Below are positions 1-9,279 of a DNA stretch of 64,000 nucleotides, piece by piece. The stretch comes from Hydrogenimonas sp. SS33 (GTDB taxonomy: Bacteria > Campylobacterota > Campylobacteria > Campylobacterales > Hydrogenimonadaceae): the NCBI RefSeq assembly GCF_040436365.1, contig NZ_AP026369.1, positions 1,241,501-1,305,500 of the forward strand. The letters are read 5' to 3'. How positions within the stretch are numbered: the first letter of the stretch is position 1; the number at the start of each line of letters is the position of its first letter. A model generated the notes under the pieces. It made no database searches. It saw only the letters and a program-made list of their open reading frames with translations, and was not told the origin of the DNA. Made by a program: the position numbers and the translations under genes.

Positions 1-332
1 TGCGCTCCCGTGCCACCATCGTCCACGAAGCGGGGTTTGACCGTATCGCATTCACGACGGACCACTCCCTCTACGGCATTCCCCGCCCCTGGGTCCACTG
101 GTATGTCAGCAGCAACGGCAACGCCCTCATCCGCATCGAATCGACCGGTCCCATCGACTTTATGCGTTCCGACTACATCGGCGATGCCAAAGGGACCTAC
201 TTTTTCTCCGACCTGCTGGGGAACGACTGTTCATCGCTCCGCTTTACCGACAACGGCGAACGTATCGACTTCATGGTACGCTGCCGGGATGCCGACGCCA
301 TCGTCGCTTCCCTCTACAAAGGCGACGAATGA
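1..332 (+). CDS. Pseudopilin-like protein, C-terminal part (partial)
   Basis: The gene enters the window from the left. Reading from base 3, an open frame of 109 codons runs to TGA at 330-332 and ends KGDE. No start codon or N-terminal prepilin motif is visible, so the assignment rests on context. The stop overlaps the start of a GspK-like gene (ATGA arrangement), as minor pseudopilin genes of type II secretion clusters usually do. The visible part is a soluble, beta-rich-looking globular tail with many aromatic and Asp/Gly residues (for example RPWVHWYVSSNGNALIRIES), compatible with a pseudopilin periplasmic domain. Family assignment is inference. Confidence 0.5.
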   Translation, partial: RSRATIVHEAGFDRIAFTTDHSLYGIPRPWVHWYVSSNGNALIRIESTGPIDFMRSDYIGDAKGTYFFSDLLGNDCSSLRFTDNGERIDFMVRCRDADAIVASLYKGDE

Positions 333-1231
333 GGCGGGGGATCGTCCTTTTCATCACGCTGGCGATTCTGCTGATGCTCAGCGGCGTCATTTTTCTCTTC
401 CTTCACCAAAGCGGTGTTGTCAAAAAGAGCGTACGGCAGAATATCGCCCTCGTCCAGACCAACCTGATCCTCAACGACATGAGCGGCTACCTGAAGAGCC
501 AGAATTTCACCCAGGACGACATTTTCTACGGTGCGGGCATTCCCGTCGCCCTCGACCTCGGCCCCGTCAACGGCATGTTCTCCATCGATTCGGCCGACCG
601 GACCATCAACATCAACGCCTATCTCAAATCTCTGGAAAAGGAGCAGGTCGTTCTGGAGACGTTCCTGCAGTGGTTGGATGAGCGGAAAATCAAAGATCCC
701 CAGCTGCTGCTGGCGCTTCTGCTGGATACGATGGACAAAGACCTCTATCCGAGAATTCCGGGAAGCGAGATCCGCCGGACCACCCCCTGGTTCCAGAACG
801 GCTCCATTCCAAACAGAGCGGCCCTGGAAACCGTCCTCTCCGTCTACCGGCAGCTCAGCGGGGACACACGCCCCGACACGCAACGGTGGGAGGAGATTTT
901 CGGTTTCGAAGGGTCCGTCTTCGACCTCAACTACGCCGGCCCGGACCAGCTTCGCCTCCTTTTCCCCAATCTCGACCCGGGTGCCGTCGAACGGATCGCC
1001 GCCCACAACAGCCGTTACGAAAAAGCGGGGGATATCCCTGTCGGCGAAGAGCTGCAGATGGAACTGCTGCAACCCCATGCGGGCATCACACCCGTTCTTT
1101 CCACCCGGGAAGTGGCCGTGCATATCGACTATACCGGCGCCCAGGAGTGCAGCGGAAGCCTCACGTTCCGCATGGGGCTCAAGAAGAAAAAAATCACCCG
1201 TCTCACTCTCTCTACCGTCCGCTGCCCCTGA
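329..1231 (+). CDS. GspK-like type II secretion minor pseudopilin
   Basis: This 300-aa protein starts at an ATG overlapping the upstream stop. The N-terminus is a short basic stretch (MRRG) followed by one long hydrophobic helix (residues 5-28), as in prepilin-like proteins. After that it is periplasmic. The motif SIDSADRTININAYL near residue 90 and the later FDLNYAGPDQLRLLFP segment resemble the paired helix-hairpin repeats of GspK, the large tip pseudopilin. There is a 34-bp gap to waaC. It probably belongs to the pilus/secretion cluster entering from the left rather than to LPS synthesis. The exact GspK subfamily is uncertain. Confidence 0.65.
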   Translation: MRRGIVLFITLAILLMLSGVIFLFLHQSGVVKKSVRQNIALVQTNLILNDMSGYLKSQNFTQDDIFYGAGIPVALDLGPVNGMFSIDSADRTININAYLKSLEKEQVVLETFLQWLDERKIKDPQLLLALLLDTMDKDLYPRIPGSEIRRTTPWFQNGSIPNRAALETVLSVYRQLSGDTRPDTQRWEEIFGFEGSVFDLNYAGPDQLRLLFPNLDPGAVERIAAHNSRYEKAGDIPVGEELQMELLQPHAGITPVLSTREVAVHIDYTGAQECSGSLTFRMGLKKKKITRLTLSTVRCP

Positions 1232-1265
1232 TTTTGGATATAATATCGACAAAAACAAGGGTTCC

Positions 1266-2267
1266 ATGCGCCTGGCCATTGTCCGTCTGACGGCGATGGG
1301 CGACGTCATCCACACGCTCGCCTCGATGCAGTTCGTCAAAAAAGCCTGTTCCCACTGTCACATCACCTGGTTCGTGGAGGAGAAGTTCGCGCCCGTCTTG
1401 CGAAACAACCCCGATGTCGACGCCATCATCCCTTTGAATCTGCACGGGTTGAAAAAGGGCTTTTCACTGGGCAAAACGGCGGAAATCTACCGCAAAATCA
1501 AGGAGGCTGGGCCTTTCGACAAGATCATCGACGTCCAGGGGCTCATCAAGTCGGCGCTGGTGGCGAGAATTGCCGGCGGCGAAGTGAGCGGCCTCGACCG
1601 CCGCTCCGCCAGGGAAGGGGTGGCATCGCTCTTTTATCGCCGCACTTTCGGCGTCGACTGTGCCGGGATCGCGCCGATGCGCTTCGCTTCCCTCATCGCC
1701 CAGAGTCTCGACATGGAAATCACGGAAGCGATGATGCAGGCAAAACGCCCCTACCTCTTTTCCGAAAAGACGAAGGAGACCGACACTATCGCCGCCATGT
1801 TCGATGCCAAACGCAAAAATATACTCATCATCACCGGTGCCAGCAACGCCAGCAAAACCTACCCCGAAGAGCGGTGGGTCGAAACGATCGCGAAGCTGAA
1901 AGCGCACCGCATCCTGCTGGTCGCCGGCAGCGAAGAGGAGCGCAAGACGGCCCGGGAAATCGCCTCCGAAACCGGTGCCCTCCTCCTGCCTGCCATGAGC
2001 CTCAACGCCCTCAAATACGCCGTCGGCCGAAGCGACCTGCTCATCGGCGGGGACACCGGCCCCAGCCACATGGCCTGGGCCATGAACAGGCCCTCCCTTC
2101 TGCTTTTTGGATCCACCCCCAAAACGATGATGATGGAAACCCCCGTCAACGTCGCCCTCACCTCCGGAGCGAAGGTCCACCCCTGCCGGTTCGACAAAAG
2201 CGACCGCAGCATCGCCGCCATCAATCCTGAAAGCGTGGCCCAAACGGCCCAAAGGCTGCTGGCGTGA
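1266..2267 (+). CDS. waaC: LPS heptosyltransferase I (WaaC)
   Basis: This 333-aa GT9-family enzyme transfers L-glycero-D-manno-heptose from ADP-heptose onto Kdo of lipid A at the inner membrane's cytoplasmic face. The start MRLAIVRLTAMGDVIHTL is the family N-terminus, with the GD pair of the acceptor site. The C-terminal half has GASNASKTYPEERW and GGDTGPSHMAWA, the ADP-heptose-binding signature. An in-frame open reading extends far upstream into gspK, but ATG 1266 is chosen because it matches the family N-terminus. It opens a tightly overlapping core operon, followed by lpxL at 2264. The function is secure. Confidence 0.95.
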   Translation: MRLAIVRLTAMGDVIHTLASMQFVKKACSHCHITWFVEEKFAPVLRNNPDVDAIIPLNLHGLKKGFSLGKTAEIYRKIKEAGPFDKIIDVQGLIKSALVARIAGGEVSGLDRRSAREGVASLFYRRTFGVDCAGIAPMRFASLIAQSLDMEITEAMMQAKRPYLFSEKTKETDTIAAMFDAKRKNILIITGASNASKTYPEERWVETIAKLKAHRILLVAGSEEERKTAREIASETGALLLPAMSLNALKYAVGRSDLLIGGDTGPSHMAWAMNRPSLLLFGSTPKTMMMETPVNVALTSGAKVHPCRFDKSDRSIAAINPESVAQTAQRLLA

Positions 2268-3172
2268 AAGATCTGGCTTACGTCACCCTCTACCGCCTTT
2301 TCAGGCTCTTCGTTCTCTACACGCCCGAAACTGTCCGTTTTCCCGTTGTGAGGTCGATGGCGCGGCTGGCTTACCTTCTCGACCGCCGCCACAGAGCCGT
2401 CGCCTATGTCAACCTCGGCATCGCTTTCGGCGACACCCTCCCGGAAAGGGAGAAAAAACGCATCGTCAAGCGCACCTACGAAAACCTCCTCTTCCTGATC
2501 CACGATTTCGTGCTCAACCGGGGCATCACCCGGGCCGAACTGCTTGAAAAAACAGAGGTGATCGACCGGCACCACATCGACGAAGCCATCAGGAAAAAGA
2601 GGCCGGTGATCTTCATTACCGCCCACTACGGCAACTGGGAAGTCGCCTCTCTCGTCGCGGCCGCCCTCTACGGCCCCATCACCATCGTAGGACGCCCCCT
2701 CGATTCGAAAAAGATGAACGAAATTCTCAAAGAGGGAAGGGAGCAGCTCGATGTGGAGCTGGTGGAGAAAAAAGGGGCCATGCGCCGCTTGATCACGGCA
2801 CTTCGCAACGGGCGCAACGTCGGCCTGCTGGTCGACCAGAACACCACCCGCGACGAAGGGATCGAAGTGACGTTTTTCGGAAAAACGGTCCGCCACACAC
2901 CGGCCGCCGCCCTGCTGGCCAGAAGGCTGGATGCCGTCGTGATCCCCATTTTCGTCCGTTCCGACGACCATAAGCGCTACACGGTCAAAGCCTATCCTCC
3001 CATTGAAATGGAAACGACGGAAAGTGCACAAGAGGATATCAGGCGCCACGTCCAGGCCCAGGCGGATGTAACGGAACGGGCCATCCGGGAAAAGCCCGAC
3101 GAGTGGTTCTGGCTGCACAAGCGGTGGCGAAGCCACTACAACGACCTCTACGAGAAAGAGAAAACCCGGTGA
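2264..3172 (+). CDS. lpxL: Lipid A lauroyl/myristoyl acyltransferase family
   Basis: This 302-aa member of the LPLAT family (LpxL/HtrB/WaaM) adds a secondary acyl chain to Kdo-lipid A. The GTG start at 2264 overlaps the waaC stop by 4 bp. The catalytic H-x4-E motif is HYGNWE at residues 121-126. A second conserved block, LLVDQNTTRDEG, follows near residue 190. Amphipathic, membrane-associating segments lie at the N-terminus. WaaC followed by an HtrB homologue is the usual order in Campylobacter LOS loci. The acyl-chain specificity cannot be read from sequence. Confidence 0.9.
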   Translation: MKDLAYVTLYRLFRLFVLYTPETVRFPVVRSMARLAYLLDRRHRAVAYVNLGIAFGDTLPEREKKRIVKRTYENLLFLIHDFVLNRGITRAELLEKTEVIDRHHIDEAIRKKRPVIFITAHYGNWEVASLVAAALYGPITIVGRPLDSKKMNEILKEGREQLDVELVEKKGAMRRLITALRNGRNVGLLVDQNTTRDEGIEVTFFGKTVRHTPAAALLARRLDAVVIPIFVRSDDHKRYTVKAYPPIEMETTESAQEDIRRHVQAQADVTERAIREKPDEWFWLHKRWRSHYNDLYEKEKTR

Positions 3173-4257
3173 AAATTCTGCATACCGAATGGATCCGCAC
3201 CAAGGGAGGCCAGAGCATGCGGGTGCTCGAGGACCTCAAAATCATCGAAGAGCTGGGCCATACGCCCTATCTTGCCTGCCGTAAAGAGAGCTGGCTCTAC
3301 GAAGAGGCGGTCGGAAGAGGGTTCGAGACTTTCGCCCTCCCCTTCGGCCACCTTGCCGATCCCAAACCCTATATCGAAATGGTGCGGCTGATTCGCCGCC
3401 TCGATGCAGAGATTATCCATACCCACAGCAGCAAGGACAGCTATCCGGCCACCTATGCCGCCAAACTACTCGGCAAAAAAGTGGTCCGCAGCCGCCACAT
3501 CGAGCTGACCAAGAAACCGGGCCACCTCTTCAGGCTGGCCGATCGCATCGTCACCACGGGAGAGCGCATCAAAGAGGAGCTGCTGGGCTACGGGCTTTTG
3601 GCGCAAAAGGTGGTCTCCATCCCCACCTACCCCGACGCCGGACGCTTCACCCCCTCTGCCAAACGGCGCCGGGATTTCCGCCAAGAGCTGGGCATCGGCG
3701 CCGACACCGTGGTTATCGGCACCATGGCGGGAGCGGGACGGCGGAAACGGGGATGGGCGCTGGTGGAGATGATGCCTTCCATTCTCCAGGAGCACCCCGA
3801 CACCCTGCTGCTCATCGCCGGCGACAGCCGGGGCAGTGCGGCCCAAAAGCTGCAGGAGCGCATCGGGGCGCTGGCGCTGCAAAACCGCGTCCGGTTTGTC
3901 GGCTATACCCGGCCAGAAACCTTTCTCGACGGCATCGATATCTACGCCTGCCCTTCCGAAAAGGAGGGGCTTCCCCAGGCCCTCATGCAGGCGATGATGA
4001 TGGGAAAAGCCTGCCTTTCGACCGATGTGGGAAGCATTCGCGAACTCAACGTCGCAGAGAACCTCCTTCTGGCCGACAAGGAGGATCTGGCCGGTTTTGA
4101 AGCGCAGTTGCGCCGGCTTGCGGGAGACAAGGCAGCCGTCCGCCGACTGGGCGAAGCCAACCGGCGTCTCGCCCTGGAACGCTTCAACCGCGATATCATG
4201 AAAGCGAAGACCGGGCGGCTCTATGGGGATCTGGCAGAGGGGGATAACCGTGGTTGA
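3169..4257 (+). CDS. GT4-family glycosyltransferase
   Basis: This 362-aa retaining GT-B glycosyltransferase starts at a GTG (VKILHTEWIRTKGGQSMR) overlapping the lpxL stop by 4 bp. A longer in-frame start at 3103 is less likely because it would lie deep inside lpxL. Near residue 265 the donor-site motif CPSEKEGLPQALMQAMMMGK has the E-x7-E-like spacing of GT4 enzymes. The N-terminal domain has the HTHSSKDS loop often seen in core heptose/glucose transferases. By position it probably extends the inner or outer LPS core. Donor and acceptor are unknown. Confidence 0.85.
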   Translation: MKILHTEWIRTKGGQSMRVLEDLKIIEELGHTPYLACRKESWLYEEAVGRGFETFALPFGHLADPKPYIEMVRLIRRLDAEIIHTHSSKDSYPATYAAKLLGKKVVRSRHIELTKKPGHLFRLADRIVTTGERIKEELLGYGLLAQKVVSIPTYPDAGRFTPSAKRRRDFRQELGIGADTVVIGTMAGAGRRKRGWALVEMMPSILQEHPDTLLLIAGDSRGSAAQKLQERIGALALQNRVRFVGYTRPETFLDGIDIYACPSEKEGLPQALMQAMMMGKACLSTDVGSIRELNVAENLLLADKEDLAGFEAQLRRLAGDKAAVRRLGEANRRLALERFNRDIMKAKTGRLYGDLAEGDNRG

Positions 4258-5005
4258 AGCCGTCAGTGTGACGATATTGACGAAAAACTCGGAAAAATAT
4301 CTTGCCGAATGTCTCGATGCGCTGCAGGCGTTTGATGAGGTACTCATTCTGGACAACGGTTCGGAGGATGCAACCCTCTCCATCGCCGGGCGCTATCGCA
4401 ATGTCACGATTGTCGAGCATCCCTTCATCGGCTTCGGTCCCATGAAAAATCTGGCGGCCCAAAGGGCCCGAAACGACTGGATTTTCAGTGTCGACAGCGA
4501 TGAAATCGTGACACCGCAGCTTCTGGACTCCATCCGAAGCCTGGACCCGAATGCGAGAAACCGGGTCTATTCGATGAACCGTCTCAACCACTACCGGGGC
4601 AAACCGGTCCGCTGCTGCGGATGGTACCCGGATGAAGTGGCAAGGCTCTACAACCGCACCCATACCCGTTTCAGCGATGCGATGGTCCATGAAAGCCTGG
4701 TCATGGAACCCGACACCCGGAAGGAGCACCTTGAAGGGCTGATTTTCCACTACCCCTTCGACAGTGCCGCCGCGTTGATCGAGAAGATGCAGCGCTACTC
4801 CACCCTCTACGCCCGTGAGCACAAGAGCGCCTCCTCTCCCGCCAAAGCGTTCTGGCGGGCATCTTTTTCCTTTTTGAAAAACTACCTCTTTCGCCGGGGC
4901 TTCCTCTGCGGTTACGAAGGGCTTCTCATAAGCGTTTCCAACGCCAACGGCGTCTTCTACAAATATATCAAACTCTACGAAAAAGAGTCGGAGAAGCGGG
5001 GATGA
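4250..5005 (+). CDS. GT2-family glycosyltransferase, WaaE/KdtX type
   Basis: This is a 251-aa GT-A transferase. GTG 4250 is preferred over an in-frame ATG at 4223 because GAGGGGGA lies just upstream at good spacing and the start overlaps the previous stop. The N-terminus VSVTILTKNSEKYLAECL and the metal-binding VDSDE (around residue 80) are those of the WaaE/KdtX group, which add beta-glucose or a similar sugar to heptose. LDNGSEDAT is the nucleotide-binding loop. The C-terminus has a hydrophobic segment (FLKNYLFRRGFLCGYEGLLI) typical of membrane-associated members. Sugar specificity is unknown. Confidence 0.85.
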   Translation: MVEAVSVTILTKNSEKYLAECLDALQAFDEVLILDNGSEDATLSIAGRYRNVTIVEHPFIGFGPMKNLAAQRARNDWIFSVDSDEIVTPQLLDSIRSLDPNARNRVYSMNRLNHYRGKPVRCCGWYPDEVARLYNRTHTRFSDAMVHESLVMEPDTRKEHLEGLIFHYPFDSAAALIEKMQRYSTLYAREHKSASSPAKAFWRASFSFLKNYLFRRGFLCGYEGLLISVSNANGVFYKYIKLYEKESEKRG

Positions 5006-5808
5006 AAGCCTCTGTCATCGTCACGACCTACAACTGGCCCGAAGCGCTCTTGCTGACCTTAAACTCCCTGCTGCGCCAGAGCCGTCTGCCCGATGAGGTG
5101 ATCGTCGCCGACGACGGCTCCGGCGAAACGACGGCCGAGGTAATAGAAAAGTTTGCAGACCAAGCCCCCTTTCCCGTCATCCACGCCCGGCAGGAAGATG
5201 AGGGCTTCAGACTCGCAATGTCCCGCAACCGCGCCATCGCAAAAGCCGAAAGCGACTACATCATCGTCATCGACGGCGACCTCATCCTGCACAACGCCTT
5301 CGTGGAAGACCATCTGAAAAACGCCCGGCCGGGGCGGTATCTGCAGGGAGGCCGCGTGCTGCTGGGTGAAAAAATCACGAAAAAACTCTTTGAAGGCACA
5401 TTCGACCCTAAACGGCTCGGCCCCCTTTCGCCCGACCTCAAAAACCGCAAAAACGCGCTGCACAGCCGGTTTCTCTCCAGGCTCTTTCTGGCACCGAACA
5501 CCGCTTTGAAAGGGATAAAAGGGTGCAACTTTTCCCTCTATAAGGAAGACATTCTCACCGTCAACGGTTTTGACAACCGGTTTGTCGGGTGGGGCCGCGA
5601 AGACAGCGAATTTGTCGCCAGGCTGTACAAAGCGGGCATGCAGCGCCAAAACCTCAAATTCGCCGCCGTCGCCTTTCACCTCTACCACCCCGAAAACGCA
5701 CGGGCCGCTCTGCCGCAGAACGACCGGAGGCTGCAAAGAACACTTGAGGGCGGCAACTTTCGGTGCGAAGACGGCATCGAGCGTTTTTTGCAAAAGGGTG
5801 AAAGATGA
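5002..5808 (+). CDS. GT2 glycosyltransferase with galactosyltransferase-type C-terminus
   Basis: This 268-aa protein overlaps its neighbours by 4 bp on each side. The N-terminal GT2 domain reads SVIVTTYNWPEALLLTL, with ADDGS near residue 38 and the DGD metal motif (IVIDGDL) near residue 90. The C-terminal portion carries GWGREDSEFVARL, the GWGxED signature of the GT7-like C-terminal domain found in chondroitin-polymerase-like and LOS galactosyl/GalNAc transferases. It is probably an LPS outer-core transferase. The sugar is not determinable. Confidence 0.85.
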   Translation: MKASVIVTTYNWPEALLLTLNSLLRQSRLPDEVIVADDGSGETTAEVIEKFADQAPFPVIHARQEDEGFRLAMSRNRAIAKAESDYIIVIDGDLILHNAFVEDHLKNARPGRYLQGGRVLLGEKITKKLFEGTFDPKRLGPLSPDLKNRKNALHSRFLSRLFLAPNTALKGIKGCNFSLYKEDILTVNGFDNRFVGWGREDSEFVARLYKAGMQRQNLKFAAVAFHLYHPENARAALPQNDRRLQRTLEGGNFRCEDGIERFLQKGER

Positions 5809-6848
5809 AAAAGGTCTGTTTCATCCGTCGCCAGCACAACCCTTTCGGCGGCGTGGAGCGCTATTTCGAACGGCTGGTCGTGGAGATGAAGCGCCGGGAA
5901 AATTTCGATGTGGAAATTTTGCATATCACGCAACCCGGGTGGATGCCTTCGTGGATCAAACTCCCCTATTACGATTTTCAGGTATGCCGGAAAAGGAAAA
6001 AAGAGTGCATCTATTTCTCCAATGACCGGCTCTCCTGCCTCGATATTCACCGTGCGGGCGGCGGTACCCACAAAACCTTTCTGAAAGTCAAAGGGTTCAC
6101 ACTCAATCCTCTTCATCCCGTCTATCTCTGGCTGGAGAAGAGAACACTCCAAAACAGCCGCCAAATCATCGCGATCTCCGAAATGGTCAAACGCAACATC
6201 ATCGACGACTACGGTATCGACGAAAAAAAGATCACCGTCGTCTACAACGGCATCGACCTGGAAGAGATTTCCCAAAAGGAGATGGACAGAAGAAAAGAAA
6301 AAGTCCTCAAAGAGTTCGGCATAGAAAGAAATCTGCCTCTCATTCTCTATGTGGGCAGCGGTTACGAACGCAAAGGGGTTTGGGAATTCCTCGAAATCCT
6401 CTCCCGCCTGCATTCACCTTTCCACGCCTTTGTTGTGGGCAAAGAGAAAAATCTGCAGAAATATATCCGTCGGGCCGATGCCCTCGGCATCGCCGAACAT
6501 GTCACCTTCGCAGGCCCCCGCAGGGATGTGGAGAATTTCTATTGCGCATCCGACATCTTTCTCTTTCCGACACGCTACGAACCTTTCGGCAGTGTGGTGC
6601 TGGAAGCGATGCATTACGGCAATGCCGTCATTACGACCCGACAGTGCGGCGCCGGTGAAATTCTGGAGATGGAGCCGCTGATGCAAACTTCCGAAGACTT
6701 CAACATCGCAGCCTTCATCGAAGAGCTGCTCCAAAACCCTTCCAGGCTCGAAAAGATCAAGAGTCGCAACCGAAGCCTGGCCGAAAACTACTCCATGAAA
6801 CGCAATGTCGATGAAACCCTTGCGGTCATCGAAAAGGTGACGGATTGA
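5805..6848 (+). CDS. GT4 glycosyltransferase, WaaG-like
   Basis: This 347-aa GT-B enzyme begins VCFIRRQHNPFGGVERYF, close to the F-G-G-x-x-R acceptor loop of WaaG (core glucosyltransferase I). The RAGGGTHKTFL segment near residue 85 is also WaaG-like. Near residue 255 the donor motif is PTRYEPFGSVVLEAMHYG. The next gene encodes a YrbL/LPS-kinase-like protein, as WaaG and WaaP neighbour each other in enteric waa operons. I infer addition of the first outer-core hexose. The GT4 assignment is firm; the WaaG role is tentative. Confidence 0.8.
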   Translation: MKKVCFIRRQHNPFGGVERYFERLVVEMKRRENFDVEILHITQPGWMPSWIKLPYYDFQVCRKRKKECIYFSNDRLSCLDIHRAGGGTHKTFLKVKGFTLNPLHPVYLWLEKRTLQNSRQIIAISEMVKRNIIDDYGIDEKKITVVYNGIDLEEISQKEMDRRKEKVLKEFGIERNLPLILYVGSGYERKGVWEFLEILSRLHSPFHAFVVGKEKNLQKYIRRADALGIAEHVTFAGPRRDVENFYCASDIFLFPTRYEPFGSVVLEAMHYGNAVITTRQCGAGEILEMEPLMQTSEDFNIAAFIEELLQNPSRLEKIKSRNRSLAENYSMKRNVDETLAVIEKVTD

Positions 6849-7459
6849 ATAAACCCATCAAAATTGACCCGGCCCTCTTCATCGGTGACGGGACGGAACG
6901 GCTCTGTTACCTGCATCCCGAAAACCACGGGCTCTGTATTAAAATCCCCCGCTCATCCGAACTAATGAAACAGCACCGTCACGACCTCAAAATCTATGCG
7001 AAACTGGCAAAAAGAAAGCGCCTTTTTCGCCACATCGCCCCTTTTTTGGGTACGGTCAAGACCGACAGAGGCGAAGGGCTGCTTTTCGAAACGGTCCGCA
7101 ACCCTGACGAAAGCACGGCGATCAGTCTGCTGCACTATCTCTACCATATGCCAGAGAAGATCGACGAAGCGATGATCGAAGCCCTGCGGGAGTTGGAAAC
7201 CTTCATCAAAAGAGAGCGGATCGTTCTCAAAGATCCGAGTCCCTCCAACCTTCTTTACAAAAAAGAGGGATCCGGCGGGCGTTTCGTCATCATCGACGGC
7301 ATCGACCTGACACCCTTTCCGATCTATGCGGATTTCAGAGTCTCGAAGCAGTGGGAGAAAGTGCTTCGCCGCGTCTATCGCGAAAGTGCCCGCCATCCGA
7401 AACTTCGTACACTTCTGGCCCGGGCGTGGCCCGGGCTTTTTTCACAGGTAAAACCATGA
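6845..7459 (+). CDS. YrbL-like/LPS-kinase-fold protein
   Basis: This 204-aa protein starts at TTG 6845, overlapping the previous stop. The opening ERLCYLHPENHGLCIKIPR is characteristic of the YrbL family (protein-kinase fold, related to the WaaP/KdkA heptose and Kdo kinases). KDPSPSNLL near residue 128 stands where the catalytic loop HxDxxxxN would be. VIIDGID follows where the DFG metal site would be. Its place in a core operon suggests LPS-core phosphorylation or sensing, which is inference. The last 14 codons contain a GC-rich hairpin plus T6 that looks like an intrinsic terminator (see 7418). Confidence 0.7.
   Translation: MNKPIKIDPALFIGDGTERLCYLHPENHGLCIKIPRSSELMKQHRHDLKIYAKLAKRKRLFRHIAPFLGTVKTDRGEGLLFETVRNPDESTAISLLHYLYHMPEKIDEAMIEALRELETFIKRERIVLKDPSPSNLLYKKEGSGGRFVIIDGIDLTPFPIYADFRVSKQWEKVLRRVYRESARHPKLRTLLARAWPGLFSQVKP
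7418..7442 (+). terminator. Intrinsic-terminator-like hairpin inside the 3' end of a CDS
   Basis: GCCCGGG and CCCGGGC arms surround a 5-nt loop and are followed directly by six T. The structure lies within codons of the YrbL-like gene and only 13 bp before the ATG of the next gene, so it would attenuate transcription into the YejM-like gene and the distal core genes. Activity is inferred from structure. Confidence 0.5.
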
Positions 7460-9279
7460 ACGCACCCATCGAACGACTGAAACTCTTTTTCAAGATCAAT
7501 TTTCTCATCACCAGCCTCTTCTTTCTCGCCTTTCTCCTGTTCAACAAAGAGACGCAAACCCTCTATTTCACCATTCCCGCAACCATCTCGACCGCCGCGT
7601 TGCTCTATCTGCTCTATTACCTGCTGCTGCGCCCCTTTTTCCGTTTCTACCGCGTCATTCTTCCCCTGATGGCAGCCCTTTTCATCGCAACGAACTATCT
7701 GCTGCTTTTCGATTTCTTCCTTTTTCGCATCTGGAAATTTCACATCAACGCCATGGTGCTCAACATCATCTTCTCCCCGGCGGCCTACGATAGCATCCAA
7801 ATAGGCTACGGCCCGCCGCTGGTTACGGCCCTCTACCTCATCGTTTTCACCACCCTCGAACTCCGGCTCATCCGTTTCATCGCCCGGCACGATAATGCGC
7901 TTTCGGGCTGGAACCGCCGCTTCAACCGGACGGTACTGCCCGCCGTCATCGTTCTCGCCCTATGGGAAAAGGTCTATTACGGCCTGCAGAACATGAAAGC
8001 CAACGATACTATCCTCGAAAGTGTCAAACCCATTCCCCTCTACCAGCCGCTCACCTTCGCACGGTTTGCCAGCAGATACCTCGGCATCGAAAAGGTCGAG
8101 CGCCACTCTGCCAACCTGGCAACCCGCAAAGACGCCAAAGTCCGCTATCCCCTCGAACCCGTCAAAATCGCGAACCCCCACCCCGTCCCCATCTTCATTT
8201 TCGGCTCCGATGCGGTCCGTGCCGAGATGATCAGACCCGATATCATGCCCAACATCACCGCTTTTTCCAAAGAGGCCCTCTTCTACCGGGGCGCCATATC
8301 CGGCGGCAACTGCACCCGTTTCGGGCTTTTCAGTTTCTTCTACGGCCTCAACGCCCCCTACTGGTTCGCCTTTCTGCATGCCAAAAAGGGGCCGGTACTC
8401 TTCCGTGTGCTCAAACGGCTCGGATACCAGGTGGGCATCTTCTACAGCACCGACACCCGCTGGCCGGAGTTCAGACAGACGATTTTTTACGACGTCAGGG
8501 CAGACATCCACGACCGCATGCCCGGCCTTCCGTGGCAGATGGACAGGCGACTCAGTGAAAAATGGTCGAAGTGGATCGACGAACGGAACCTCTCCAAACC
8601 CATCTTCTCTTTTCTCTTCCTAGATGCGCCCCACGGCCGCTCCTACCCCAAGGAGGCGGCCATTTTCCAGCCCGACGGCGGCGGAAGAACCAACTACACC
8701 ACCGCAAGCGCCAAGGACAGAACCGAACTCTTCAACCAGTACAAAAATGCCATCCACTACGATGACGCGCTCCTTGGGAAAATGCTCGACAAACTCAAAG
8801 AAAAGGGGCTTTACGACCGATCGGTCATCGTCTTCATGTCCGATCACGGGGAGGAGTTTTTCGAACATGGCCATTTCAGCCACAACAATGCCTTCGACAA
8901 AGAACAGACCAACGCTTCGCTTGTCATCAAACTTCCGGGCCGGCCACCCAGACGTATCGACAAACTCGCATCGTCCATCGACGTCATCCCCTCTTTGCTC
9001 AAATACCTGGGCGTCAAAAACGACCTTTCTTCTTTCTCCAATGCCCGGTATCTCTTCTCCAAAACCTATCGCCGCAGCTTCGCCACCTGCGGCAACTGGT
9101 ACCATAACGCCATCATCACACCCGCCTATATCTACGTCTTTTCCAATCTCCCCAACGAAATATGGCGGACAAAAATCTATGGAACCGCCGACTATCGCCC
9201 CGTTCGCCACCCCAAAGACGCCAACCGCAGCCGTATGATCCTGGAGGTTTTGAATGAAAACAGAGCCTTTATCCGATAA
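7456..9279 (+). CDS. YejM/PbgA-like sulfatase-fold inner-membrane protein
   Basis: This 607-aa protein has five predicted N-terminal membrane helices (residues about 10-30, 38-58, 64-90, 112-132 and 150-170) and a periplasmic alkaline-phosphatase/sulfatase-like domain. ATG 7456 overlaps the upstream stop (ATGA). The domain has FGSDAVRAEM at its start, GGNCTRFGLFSFFYG where the nucleophile Ser/Thr would lie, and MSDHGEEFFEHGHFSHNN near the C-terminus. The DUF3413-plus-sulfatase layout and length match YejM, the PE/LPS sensor controlling LpxC turnover. A lipid-head-group transferase is the alternative. In an LPS operon either role fits. Confidence 0.75.
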   Translation: MNAPIERLKLFFKINFLITSLFFLAFLLFNKETQTLYFTIPATISTAALLYLLYYLLLRPFFRFYRVILPLMAALFIATNYLLLFDFFLFRIWKFHINAMVLNIIFSPAAYDSIQIGYGPPLVTALYLIVFTTLELRLIRFIARHDNALSGWNRRFNRTVLPAVIVLALWEKVYYGLQNMKANDTILESVKPIPLYQPLTFARFASRYLGIEKVERHSANLATRKDAKVRYPLEPVKIANPHPVPIFIFGSDAVRAEMIRPDIMPNITAFSKEALFYRGAISGGNCTRFGLFSFFYGLNAPYWFAFLHAKKGPVLFRVLKRLGYQVGIFYSTDTRWPEFRQTIFYDVRADIHDRMPGLPWQMDRRLSEKWSKWIDERNLSKPIFSFLFLDAPHGRSYPKEAAIFQPDGGGRTNYTTASAKDRTELFNQYKNAIHYDDALLGKMLDKLKEKGLYDRSVIVFMSDHGEEFFEHGHFSHNNAFDKEQTNASLVIKLPGRPPRRIDKLASSIDVIPSLLKYLGVKNDLSSFSNARYLFSKTYRRSFATCGNWYHNAIITPAYIYVFSNLPNEIWRTKIYGTADYRPVRHPKDANRSRMILEVLNENRAFIR

